A stretch of DNA of 64,000 bases, from contig NZ_JABMCC010000115.1 in NCBI RefSeq assembly GCF_013359905.1, positions 558,001 through 622,000 of the forward strand, read 5' to 3'. The DNA is from Paenibacillus taichungensis. GTDB taxonomy: Bacteria; Bacillota; Bacilli; Paenibacillales; Paenibacillaceae. Under the pieces are notes generated by a model. That model had not been told where the DNA came from. It worked only from the letters and a program-made list of their open reading frames with translations, and made no database searches. The translations under genes were made by a program, and so were the position numbers. Shown one piece after another: positions 41,990-50,251 of this stretch; position 1 is the stretch's first letter; each line of letters begins with the position of its first letter.

Positions 41990-42856
41990 ATGCCACTGAT
42001 CTCGTCCACTGAAATGCTGCAAACAGCTCGCAGAGACCAATACGCCATCGCTGCATTTAATGTTCATACCCTGGAGATGCTTCAGGCTGTCGTTGAAGCG
42101 GCTGTAGAAACCGAGTCACCACTCATTATTCAAACTACGGTGGGTACAGTCAACCACTTGGGTCCAGATTACATTGCTCATGCGGCTAAAACCGCAGCGG
42201 ACTTGACGGATATCCCTATCGTACTTCATTTGGATCACTGCACTGATTTCTCAACGATTATCCGATGCATACGAGCAGGTTATACCTCTGTAATGATCGA
42301 TGCATCCATGTATCCTTTTGAAGAAAACGTGAACCTAACCCGTAAAGTGATGGAGGTTGCCCAGGCATCTGGTGTAAACGTGGAGGCAGAGCTTGGCAAG
42401 GTTGGGGGCGTTGAGGACGATATTGTCGTTGAGGAACAGCATGCTTCCCTAGCAGATCCGGAAGATTGCGTGCAATTTGTTGAACGCACCGGCGTAACTA
42501 CACTCGCTCCAGCAATCGGTACCGCACACGGTATTTATAAGGGCCAGCCGAACATAGATTTTGAACGAATTGAAACCATTGCGGATCGAGTATCGGTTCC
42601 TTTGGTGCTGCACGGTGGTTCGGGCATTCCAGCTGAACAGATTCATCGGGCGGTTGCACTGGGGATGTCCAAGGTAAACATAGCCACAGAGCTGCGTATT
42701 GCTTTTTCCGAAGCTATCAAAGATGTATTTGTAATCCATCCAGAAGAGAATGATCCACGCAAATACATGGCTCCGGCGAAGGAAGCAGTTAAACGGCTTG
42801 CCATGGAGAAAATACGGTTATGTGGAAGCACTGGCAAAGCCGGCGTAGTCCGATGA
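41990..42856 (+). CDS. Class II ketose-bisphosphate aldolase (tagatose/fructose-bisphosphate type, GatY/KbaY-like)
   Basis: 288-residue zinc-dependent aldolase. ATG 41990 is used since AAGGGGG is 7 bases upstream; ATG 41984 is too close. Catalytic and zinc residues: LHLDHC (Asp and His), VEAELGKVGGVEDD, AIGTAHGIYKG (zinc His) and LVLHGGSGIP (zinc His), then NIATELRIAF. Cleaves tagatose-1,6- or fructose-1,6-bisphosphate to glyceraldehyde-3-phosphate and dihydroxyacetone phosphate. The neighbouring AgaS-like and LacC-like genes favour tagatose-1,6-bisphosphate. The ATGA overlap with the kinase gene shows translational coupling. Confidence 0.92.
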   Translation: MPLISSTEMLQTARRDQYAIAAFNVHTLEMLQAVVEAAVETESPLIIQTTVGTVNHLGPDYIAHAAKTAADLTDIPIVLHLDHCTDFSTIIRCIRAGYTSVMIDASMYPFEENVNLTRKVMEVAQASGVNVEAELGKVGGVEDDIVVEEQHASLADPEDCVQFVERTGVTTLAPAIGTAHGIYKGQPNIDFERIETIADRVSVPLVLHGGSGIPAEQIHRAVALGMSKVNIATELRIAFSEAIKDVFVIHPEENDPRKYMAPAKEAVKRLAMEKIRLCGSTGKAGVVR

Positions 42857-43782
42857 TTACCACAGTTACACTCCATGCGGCCATCGACCGGACGTTGTAC
42901 GTTGACAAGTTTGGCGTAGGTCAAGTGCATCGAGTGACAAGACAGGTTAATGAGCCAGGTGGCAAAGGCAATAACGTAGCCAAGGTGATCCGGCAGCTCG
43001 GCGGTGAAGTCACAGCTACAGGCATTATTGCCGGCAATAACGGTGTATTTATTGAGAGAAATCTGACTGAACGGGGAATACGGACTGCTTTTATCCAATC
43101 AGAGGGAGACTCCCGAGTCTGCCTTAACATTGTGGACGATTCCAGTGGTACCTCTACAGAGCTGCTTGGGCAGGGCCCAACCATGTCAGAAGCCGAAGTT
43201 GAAGCGATCAAGAAAAAAGTACAGGAGCTCGCCACTCAGTCCAGTGCAGTTGTGATGTCTGGAAGTTTACCCCCAGGTGCGCCGGACACATTGTACGCAG
43301 AATTGATTTGTATTGTCCGTTCAGTAGGAACGAGAGCCTTTCTGGATACAGGTGGAACAAGTTTCAGCATTGGGCTGAGTGCAACGCCCCATTTCGTGAA
43401 GCCAAATGAACTGGAACTGGCCGAGTGGCTGGGGCAAAAGCCGAAAGACATTAACGGATGGGCCCGTGCAGCGCACAGGTTGGCGCATCAGGGCATTGAC
43501 GAGGTGTGCATAACACTCGGCAGTGACGGTGCTCTGGCTATTTTAAATGGAAAAGCATATCTGGCAAAACCGCCATCCATTCAGCCTGTGAATACGGTAG
43601 GTTGCGGAGACGCCTTTGTTGCCGGCATGGCATATGCAGGAGAACGCGGTGATTCGCCCGACTCCAGACTGCGTACGGCTATCGCGGCTGCCGCTGCGAA
43701 TGCAATGTCTTCCAAAGCAGGTGACATCGATCATGTACTCTTTGAGAAGTACGTACATCAGGTGCAAATTATACCTTTATGA
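42853..43782 (+). CDS. 1-phosphofructokinase / tagatose-6-phosphate kinase family (LacC/FruK-type PfkB kinase)
   Basis: 309 residues from ATG 42853 overlapping the aldolase stop. Family motifs: VNEPGGKGNNVAKVIRQLGG (sugar-phosphate site), VMSGSLPPGAP, VKPNELELAEWLG, and NTVGCGDAFVAGMAY with Asp as base; the third residue of the GAGD motif is the usual Cys variant. It would phosphorylate tagatose-6-phosphate (or fructose-1-phosphate) to the bisphosphate used by the upstream aldolase. Confidence 0.9.
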   Translation: MITTVTLHAAIDRTLYVDKFGVGQVHRVTRQVNEPGGKGNNVAKVIRQLGGEVTATGIIAGNNGVFIERNLTERGIRTAFIQSEGDSRVCLNIVDDSSGTSTELLGQGPTMSEAEVEAIKKKVQELATQSSAVVMSGSLPPGAPDTLYAELICIVRSVGTRAFLDTGGTSFSIGLSATPHFVKPNELELAEWLGQKPKDINGWARAAHRLAHQGIDEVCITLGSDGALAILNGKAYLAKPPSIQPVNTVGCGDAFVAGMAYAGERGDSPDSRLRTAIAAAAANAMSSKAGDIDHVLFEKYVHQVQIIPL

Positions 43783-43966
43783 TAGTTGAAGGTTTGGAAA
43801 ACCAGCTTCATATCCCTCATGAATAACCGTTAGATAGATGCTTTTCTTATGGGATGCAGTTCATGTCGACATATTGCAATCCATCCTTTCATCCTACACA
43901 ATAGAGCTAGCACGGGCTGAAGTTAACGGATATCATGCAGGCCCAGACATATTAAAGGAGAGACTT

Positions 43967-44767
43967 ATGCAATATTCAAAGGGTGAACTGCGCAGAGCAC
44001 AAACATTGGAACTGATTAAATCGCATGGGAAAATATCGCTGCAAGAGATTGTCCAGACGGTTGGCTGCTCGGAAGCAACCGCAAGACGTGACTTGGACGC
44101 ACTTGAAAAAGCGGGCGAGATTATTCGAACAAATGGGGGAGCCATATATGAAGGAGGCCTGACGTCGGCGGTATCGGAGCTGCCTTTTGCAGCAAAACGC
44201 GATTTCCGGCGGATGGATAAGGAACGGATTGCGGCCACGGCGGCAGCCCTTGTTAAAGAGGGAGACATTATCTGCCTGACGGGAGGTACAACGACGTTCT
44301 TTATTGCGAAAGCACTCAAAACGCACCGTAATATTACGATTGTCACCAACGCGGTGAATATTGCTTATGAATTGGCTGATGCCGAAGATATTCAGGTCGT
44401 CGTGATTGGCGGCGTTATGCGGTCTAAAAGCTACGAGTTATGCGGTCCGCTGGCGGAAAGCGTAATCGACAAAATTAACATTACGAAAATGTTTCTCGGG
44501 GTGGACGGAGTAACGCAGAATTTCGGCTTTACGATGCATTCCGAGCTTGAAGCTCGTATTGCCCAATTAACAATGGAACGTTCCAGCGAGGTTTATGCTG
44601 TATTCGATCAAAGCAAGATTGAGAAAAGTGCTTTGTTTACGATTGCTCCCTTAACTCAGGTGACTGGAGTGATTACGAATAAACAGCCGGAGGGATGGTT
44701 TGAGCAGGCGTGCCGGGAGCATCAGATTGCGATACATACAACTACAGACCACATTGCTTCTATATAA
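43967..44767 (+). CDS. DeoR-family transcriptional repressor of the cluster
   Basis: 266 residues from ATG 43967 (AAAGGAG 6 bases upstream; a longer frame to 43838 lacks a site). DeoR helix-turn-helix: RRAQTLELIKSHGKISLQEIVQTVGCSEATARRDLDALEKAGEIIRTNGGA. The C-terminal DeoRC sensor domain has ICLTGGTTTFFIAKAL, VTNAVNIAYELA, VVVIGGVMRSKSYELCGPLA and MFLGVDGV, which binds phosphorylated sugars (often tagatose-6-phosphate or similar inducers). Placed between the catabolic enzymes and the transporter. Confidence 0.93.
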   Translation: MQYSKGELRRAQTLELIKSHGKISLQEIVQTVGCSEATARRDLDALEKAGEIIRTNGGAIYEGGLTSAVSELPFAAKRDFRRMDKERIAATAAALVKEGDIICLTGGTTTFFIAKALKTHRNITIVTNAVNIAYELADAEDIQVVVIGGVMRSKSYELCGPLAESVIDKINITKMFLGVDGVTQNFGFTMHSELEARIAQLTMERSSEVYAVFDQSKIEKSALFTIAPLTQVTGVITNKQPEGWFEQACREHQIAIHTTTDHIASI

Positions 44768-44837
44768 ATACACGTAAAACTCAAATGTCCTTCCCTTCAT
44801 ATGCTGGCTAATTTGCAGGACAAGGGAGGATATGCGA

Positions 44838-46130
44838 ATGCATTTTTCCAAGTTTATGCTGATCATTGCGATGGTTTGTGTTGTATTCGCTGAAGCAGGC
44901 TGTTCCAGCTCCTCCTCTTCAGGCGGCGATACATCCGCAGACCCGCAAGGTAAGGTGAATCTGGTCTTTTGGAGTCATCAGGAAGACGCCATTGTGGGCG
45001 CATACAAGAAATTAATATCCAAATACCAGACCTTACACCCCGATATAACGATCGAGTATCAGACCTTTCCATATGATGTATACAGCCAGAAGCTGAAAGC
45101 CTCATTCTCCGCGAAGAAACCACCCGATATTGCCGAATTTTTCGGCACGTGGGTGCCCGAATATTCCAAGAACGACCTGCTTGTCGAAATCCCTGATAGT
45201 GAAAATGTAAAAAAAGAGTACTATGATGCTCCCCTTGGGGGATATTTGCGAGATAACAAGTTATATGGGCTGCCACTTGAGTACAACATTGAGAATGGCG
45301 GCATGTTGATTCACCCGCAAATGCTCAAAGACCAAGGCTTCGATCACGCACCGTCCAACTGGACAGAGCTTGTGGACTACGCCAAAAAATTAACTGTCCG
45401 TGAGAACAATGTCATCAAAGTCAAAGGCTTCGATTTTGTATCTGCAGACAATATTACGTTTACTTTCTTATCCCTTATTTTGCAGCAAGGTGCAAGTTTT
45501 ATGGGTGAAGACGAACATGTTAATTTCCACTCACCGGAGGCGGAGAAAGCGATGTCCACCTTGGTTTCGCTCGTGGCCGATGACAAAGTTGCGGATTTAA
45601 CCACGTTCGGAAGCGAGCTGGATACCTCTGACTATTTTTTTCAGGGGAAATCAGCCATGACCTATCGCGGTCCGTGGACGATTGCTGCGGGACAGAACAA
45701 CTACAAAGTTGATGATTTTGAATACGTTTCCGTGCCTTCCTTTACGGAAAATCCACCTGTTTTTGCTGCCGAATCCGGTTGGGGGCTAGCGGTGTCCAAG
45801 AAAAGCAAACAACAGGAGGCTGCGCTTGATTTCATCCAATTCATCTCAGAGAAGGACAACCTCTCGACCTGGAATACGGATACCTTTACCGTTCCAGCCA
45901 AAAAAGAAATTGCCGAAAACCCGGAATTCCTGAAGAACAATCCTCATCTAAAGCCCTCGCTGGACATATTGGCGTTAGGTCAATGGATCGGTCCTATAGC
46001 AGACCGGGATTTCTTCTTCAAGCAGGTTAACGACAATTTCCAACTGATGGCCAGTGGGCAGCAGAATGTTCAGGACGGGTTAGCGAACATCGAACAGACA
46101 ATCAATGATAATCAGGATCAACATAAGTGA
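44838..46130 (+). CDS. Sugar ABC transporter substrate-binding lipoprotein
   Basis: 430 residues from ATG 44838 (GGGAGGA 7 bases upstream; ATG 44832 is too close). Signal with AEAGC lipobox (Cys22), a Ser-rich linker, then a CUT1 binding-protein domain (VNLVFWSHQEDAIVGAYKKLISKYQTLHPDITIEYQTF, KPPDIAEFFG, GLPLEYNIENGGML, AESGWGLAVSKKSKQQEAALDFIQFIS). Delivers an oligosaccharide to the two permeases downstream. Confidence 0.93.
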   Translation: MHFSKFMLIIAMVCVVFAEAGCSSSSSSGGDTSADPQGKVNLVFWSHQEDAIVGAYKKLISKYQTLHPDITIEYQTFPYDVYSQKLKASFSAKKPPDIAEFFGTWVPEYSKNDLLVEIPDSENVKKEYYDAPLGGYLRDNKLYGLPLEYNIENGGMLIHPQMLKDQGFDHAPSNWTELVDYAKKLTVRENNVIKVKGFDFVSADNITFTFLSLILQQGASFMGEDEHVNFHSPEAEKAMSTLVSLVADDKVADLTTFGSELDTSDYFFQGKSAMTYRGPWTIAAGQNNYKVDDFEYVSVPSFTENPPVFAAESGWGLAVSKKSKQQEAALDFIQFISEKDNLSTWNTDTFTVPAKKEIAENPEFLKNNPHLKPSLDILALGQWIGPIADRDFFFKQVNDNFQLMASGQQNVQDGLANIEQTINDNQDQHK

Positions 46131-46145
46131 TAGGGGTGCTGGGGT

Positions 46146-47081
46146 ATGAGTACTGCTATATCTACCAACAAGGCGGAAAAGGTTAACCCAGCGGTAAAGT
46201 CAACAGCTTACAGGGCAAAACGAAGGTTCATCATCATCTCACTCGTACCGATCTTGCTTCTGTTCGGGGTGTTTGCTTTCCTTCCCATCGCTTGGAGCCT
46301 GGGCTTGTCCGCATTCAAGTATGATCCGCTCAGCTCAAACGCGATATTCGTGGGGGCGCAGAACTACATTCGTATGTTTCAGGACTCCATCTTTCTGAAG
46401 TCATTGTGGGTAACCTTCAAATTTGTATTTATCGCCGTATTGATCAACATTGTTATTACACTTTTGATTGCTTCAGCGATACAGCGAGTCCGCATCCCTT
46501 GGCTCAAAAATGGCTTTCGGACCGTATTTTTTCTTCCCACGATCGCTCCGCTGGCGGGAACGGCTATCGTATGGAATACCATGTTCAATTACAATGACGG
46601 CTTGTTCAACATGATTCTCGCCAAGCTGAATATGGCGCCGATCCAGTGGCTCAGTGATCCGCATTATGCGCTCTATTCCATCATTATGATGACCTTGTGG
46701 GCTGATATTGGCTATAATATCGTTCTTTTCATTGCTGGACTCGATTCTATCCCGGATATGTACTATGAAGCAGCGACGCTGGAGGGAGCGGGCCGATGGC
46801 ATGTCTTTCTTCACATCACACTGCCACTGCTGCGCAGAACGTTGCTGTTTGTATCCATCACGACAGTTGTTTCCTATTTTCAGGCCTTCCCACAATTTCA
46901 GATTATGACCAAGGGCGGACCCTTCAACGAAACACGAGTGCTGTCATTGCAAATCTATGAACAGGCATTCTCCAGCTCCAATATGGGGTACGCATCTGCT
47001 ATGGCAACCGTATTTCTAATGATCATCCTGCTTGTGACGCTGCTGCAACTTCGGTGGGGACGCACGCAATGGGAACATTGA
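46146..47081 (+). CDS. Sugar ABC transporter permease (MalF type)
   Basis: 311-residue permease with a longer cytosolic N-terminus (about 25 residues) before the first membrane helix (FIIISLVPILLLFGVFAFLPIAWSL). EAA loop: YEAATLEGAGRWHVFLHITLPLLRRTL. 15 bases after the binding-protein gene; the ribosome site (GGGGTGCTGGGG) is weak, suggesting coupling. Confidence 0.92.
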   Translation: MSTAISTNKAEKVNPAVKSTAYRAKRRFIIISLVPILLLFGVFAFLPIAWSLGLSAFKYDPLSSNAIFVGAQNYIRMFQDSIFLKSLWVTFKFVFIAVLINIVITLLIASAIQRVRIPWLKNGFRTVFFLPTIAPLAGTAIVWNTMFNYNDGLFNMILAKLNMAPIQWLSDPHYALYSIIMMTLWADIGYNIVLFIAGLDSIPDMYYEAATLEGAGRWHVFLHITLPLLRRTLLFVSITTVVSYFQAFPQFQIMTKGGPFNETRVLSLQIYEQAFSSSNMGYASAMATVFLMIILLVTLLQLRWGRTQWEH

Positions 47082-47103
47082 GAGGAGAGGGGAGAAGAAA
47101 CCG

Positions 47104-47928
47104 ATGCCGCGTAAATTCAGCCTGTGGGAAGGGTTTACTATCGCAGTTCTTGCAGTTATAGCTTGTGTTATGCTTTTGCCTTATGTATGGATGGTGCTGT
47201 CATCACTGAAAAGTAACATGGACATCGTCTCGGGTTCCGGCGGTTTTTTTCCAAGTAAGCCGAGTCTGGACGGATACCGAACGGTTTTTAGCGAGGCGCC
47301 TTTTGTCACGTGGTTGCTGAACAGTCTGGTGACTTCCGTCATTATAACAGTGGTGACCTTGTTTACTAGCGCTCTAGCCGGATATGTTTTTGCCAAGCAT
47401 CAGTTTAAAGGCAAGAAACTGCTATTCATTTTGATCCTGGCAACCATGATGATTCCCTTTCAGGTTATTATGATTCCCACGTATCTGATCACCGCTGAGC
47501 TTGGACTGGTTAACCATTTGCTGGCGATTATTTTGCCTAATCTGGTTAGCTCCTACGGCGTATTTCTGGCCAAACAATTCATAGAAGAGATTCCACAGGA
47601 GCTGCTGGAGGCAGCAAGGATGGACGGTTCTGGCGAATTCAGGCTGATGCTTCGTATCGTTATGCCGCTTATTCTGCCGATGCTGTCAGCGTTGGGGATA
47701 TTCACGTTTATGAACTCCTGGAACAACTATCTGTGGCCATTGATTGTATTAAATGATGAGAGCAAGATGACCGTTCCACTGGCATTGGTCTATTTTAATG
47801 GAACGCATCAGGTCAATTACAACGTCGTCATGTCAGCTGCGGTACTGATTACAATACCGGTTATTATAATGTTCCTGATCTTCCAGAAGCAATTTATTAA
47901 AGGCCTAGCTATGACGGGCATGAAATAA
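47104..47928 (+). CDS. Sugar ABC transporter permease (MalG type)
   Basis: 274-residue permease. MLLPYVWMVLSSLKSNMDIV near the N-terminus, six hydrophobic segments, and EAA loop LLEAARMDGSGEFRLMLRIVMPLILPML. GGAGAGGGGAG upstream. The GH4 gene starts 18 bases after its stop. No ATPase gene in the cluster. Confidence 0.92.
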   Translation: MPRKFSLWEGFTIAVLAVIACVMLLPYVWMVLSSLKSNMDIVSGSGGFFPSKPSLDGYRTVFSEAPFVTWLLNSLVTSVIITVVTLFTSALAGYVFAKHQFKGKKLLFILILATMMIPFQVIMIPTYLITAELGLVNHLLAIILPNLVSSYGVFLAKQFIEEIPQELLEAARMDGSGEFRLMLRIVMPLILPMLSALGIFTFMNSWNNYLWPLIVLNDESKMTVPLALVYFNGTHQVNYNVVMSAAVLITIPVIIMFLIFQKQFIKGLAMTGMK

Positions 47929-47946
47929 CGGGTGAGGAGAAGAGTT

Positions 47947-49248
47947 ATGACTAAAATCTCAATTATCGGAGCAGGCAGTGCATTTACGCGAGAGATCGCT
48001 ATGGATATCCTGCTGATTGAAGGCTTGGAGGGTGGCACCATTGCCCTGGTTGATATTGACGAGCGGCGGCTTGAGTTGGCACGCAGGCTGGTGCTTCAAA
48101 TCGTAGAACGGACAGGAAAGAAGTGGGAGGTGCTTGCCTCTACGGATCGCAGAGAGGTCATCGGCGGTTCACAGTTCGTGATTAACCAAATTGAAGTAGG
48201 CGGACTGGAGACGGTTCGTTATGAATATGAAATTCCGCTGAAATACGGGGTTAAGCAGTGCATTGGCGATACACTTGGACCCGGAGGACTATTCAAGACA
48301 CTCCGTACCCTTCCCAGCTGGATTGAAATTGTACGGGACATTGAAGCGCTCTGCCCAGACTGCATCATTCTAAACTATACCAATCCGATGTCGGCGGTTA
48401 CACTCATGACTTCCCGCATTACGGATATTCCGGTAGTGGGACTATGCCACTCCATTCAGAATACGTCGGCTCAACTGGCCGAATATGCCGGAGTTCCATA
48501 TGAAGAGATGTCATGGAAAGCCGGAGGTATTAACCACATGTCCTGGTTTGTGGAGCTGTCGCACGCCGGGAGGGATCTGTATCCAGTACTACTGGATAAA
48601 ATGAAAACTCCTGAACTGCTGCGGCTCGACCCGGTCCGCTTTGATGCGATGAAATACCTGGGTGCATTCGTCTCGGAATCCAGCGGCCATTTCTCGGAGT
48701 ATATCCCATATTACCGTAAACGCCAATCGCTTATCGACCAGCACTGCAACTCAGGTTATAACGGAGCTACGGGGTTCTACGCTGACAACTGGCCGATCTG
48801 GCGGAGAGAGAATGATGAACAGATCGTTTCACAGCTTGAGGGAACGGTACCGCTTGAGCTGAAATCCAGTAATGAATATGCTGCCATCATCATCGAAGCA
48901 GTATTGAAGAATGAGCCGAAGGTCATTTATGGTAACGTTCCTAACCGGGGGCTGATTGAAAATCTGCAGGCTGATGGCGTGGTGGAAGTGGCCTGTCTCG
49001 TTGATGGGAAAGGCGTTCAGCCCTGTCGCTTTGGAAGATTGCCCGAGCATTTGGCCGCATTATGTCGCTCGAACATGGCTTTTTTTGACCTGGCTGTAGA
49101 AGCTGTGCGGAGGAGTGACAGGGAGATGGCTCGCCATGCACTGATGCTCGACCCACTAACTGCTGCCGTATGCTCCCTGGAGGAGATCAGAAGTATGTTC
49201 GATGAACTGTATGAGGCGGAACAGGGATTTGTTCCGGTATTGAAATGA
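47947..49248 (+). CDS. GH4 glycosidase with CHS motif (alpha-galactosidase type, NAD/Mn dependent)
   Basis: 433 residues from ATG 47947 (GAGGAGA 6 bases upstream). GH4 enzymes use NAD+ and a divalent metal in a redox-assisted elimination. Dinucleotide loop ISIIGAGSAFTREIAMDIL; INYTN-type block ILNYTNPMSAVT; metal ligands Cys167 in LCHSIQ and His197 in GINHMSWF. The CHS signature is that of the alpha-galactosidase (MelA) subgroup rather than the CHE, CDM or CNV subgroups. Unphosphorylated substrate fits an ABC importer. In this cluster it may cleave an alpha-galactoside or alpha-galactosaminide. Confidence 0.9.
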   Translation: MTKISIIGAGSAFTREIAMDILLIEGLEGGTIALVDIDERRLELARRLVLQIVERTGKKWEVLASTDRREVIGGSQFVINQIEVGGLETVRYEYEIPLKYGVKQCIGDTLGPGGLFKTLRTLPSWIEIVRDIEALCPDCIILNYTNPMSAVTLMTSRITDIPVVGLCHSIQNTSAQLAEYAGVPYEEMSWKAGGINHMSWFVELSHAGRDLYPVLLDKMKTPELLRLDPVRFDAMKYLGAFVSESSGHFSEYIPYYRKRQSLIDQHCNSGYNGATGFYADNWPIWRRENDEQIVSQLEGTVPLELKSSNEYAAIIIEAVLKNEPKVIYGNVPNRGLIENLQADGVVEVACLVDGKGVQPCRFGRLPEHLAALCRSNMAFFDLAVEAVRRSDREMARHALMLDPLTAAVCSLEEIRSMFDELYEAEQGFVPVLK

Positions 49249-50201
49249 TGCAGAGACAGCAAACAAGTCCCGTTGTTGTCATTGCTGGCGAGCTAAATGT
49301 AGACGTCATTGTATCGGGAACGGATGTTATGCCGGAATGGAATCGGGAGAAAATGGTCGATGGCTTCGAGATTGTTCTTGGTTCCTCTTCAGCAATAACG
49401 GCCTGTGCGCTGGCAAGTCTGGGAGCGGATGTGAGATTCGTTAGCGTAGTGGGAGATGACGATTTCGGCAAATTCTGTATAGCTGAGCTGCAGCGTATGG
49501 GCGTAAATACAGAGCATGTAAGCCGATTATCTGGCATCAAGACAGGTGTAACTCTGTCGCTCTCCACACCCGATGACCGCGGGTTGTTAACTTACGCTGG
49601 CAGTATCCCATTGTTAACACCGGATTATATCCCTGAGTCCCTGCTACAGCAGGCCGCACATCTTCATTTTGGTTCCTATTATTTGCAGGATGGAATGAGA
49701 CCTCATTGGCGAGAGATCTTTACAAGATTGCGGGCAGGTGGAATCAGCACGTCTTTTGATACCGGCTGGGATGTATCCAATCAATGGGACCGCGAGGGCA
49801 TAAGTGCACTACTGACGGTGACTGATTTGTTTATTCCCAGCGAGGATGAACTGCTGCACATTTTTCCTGCCGACGGAGTAAGCCATGTGCTTGATTCCAT
49901 GCTTCCTGATGTGGCGGGTATTGTAGCGGTTAAACAAGGGTCAAAAGGTGCTACACTGCGCGAACTGGACGAAAGTAGAATATCGGCCGAATCTTACACT
50001 TTGACGCCCGTCGATACGACAGGAGCAGGAGACTGTTTCAACGCAGGAATCATATATGGATACTTGCTTGGAATGCGAAGCGATGAACTGCTGCGATTTG
50101 CCAATGCATGTGGAGCATTGTCCACACTTGGCATTGGTGGCACAGGGAGTTTGCCGACGATGGAGGCTGTTCTTCTTTTGCAGGCTGAGCATGAACAATA
50201 A
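49245..50201 (+). CDS. Ribokinase (PfkB) family sugar kinase
   Basis: 318 residues; ATG overlaps the GH4 stop by four bases. Ribokinase-like pattern: VVIAGELNVDVIVSG, FEIVLGSSSAITACALASLGADVRFVSVVGDDDFG, FIPSEDELLHIF and PVDTTGAGDCFNAG (catalytic Asp). Unlike the LacC-type gene upstream it is the free-sugar type. Likely phosphorylates the monosaccharide released by GH4, for example galactosamine, galactose or another hexose at C6 or C1. Substrate inferred. Confidence 0.88.
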   Translation: MMQRQQTSPVVVIAGELNVDVIVSGTDVMPEWNREKMVDGFEIVLGSSSAITACALASLGADVRFVSVVGDDDFGKFCIAELQRMGVNTEHVSRLSGIKTGVTLSLSTPDDRGLLTYAGSIPLLTPDYIPESLLQQAAHLHFGSYYLQDGMRPHWREIFTRLRAGGISTSFDTGWDVSNQWDREGISALLTVTDLFIPSEDELLHIFPADGVSHVLDSMLPDVAGIVAVKQGSKGATLRELDESRISAESYTLTPVDTTGAGDCFNAGIIYGYLLGMRSDELLRFANACGALSTLGIGGTGSLPTMEAVLLLQAEHEQ

Positions 50202-50251
50202 ATCCTGATTTTAATCTAACACAACCAAATTGATCAAAGGGAGTTGAGAAT

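Noticed and set aside
43838..43966. 43-codon N-terminal extension of the DeoR gene
   Set aside because: No ribosome site before 43838 and the DeoR family starts at the Met encoded at 43967, which has AAAGGAG upstream.
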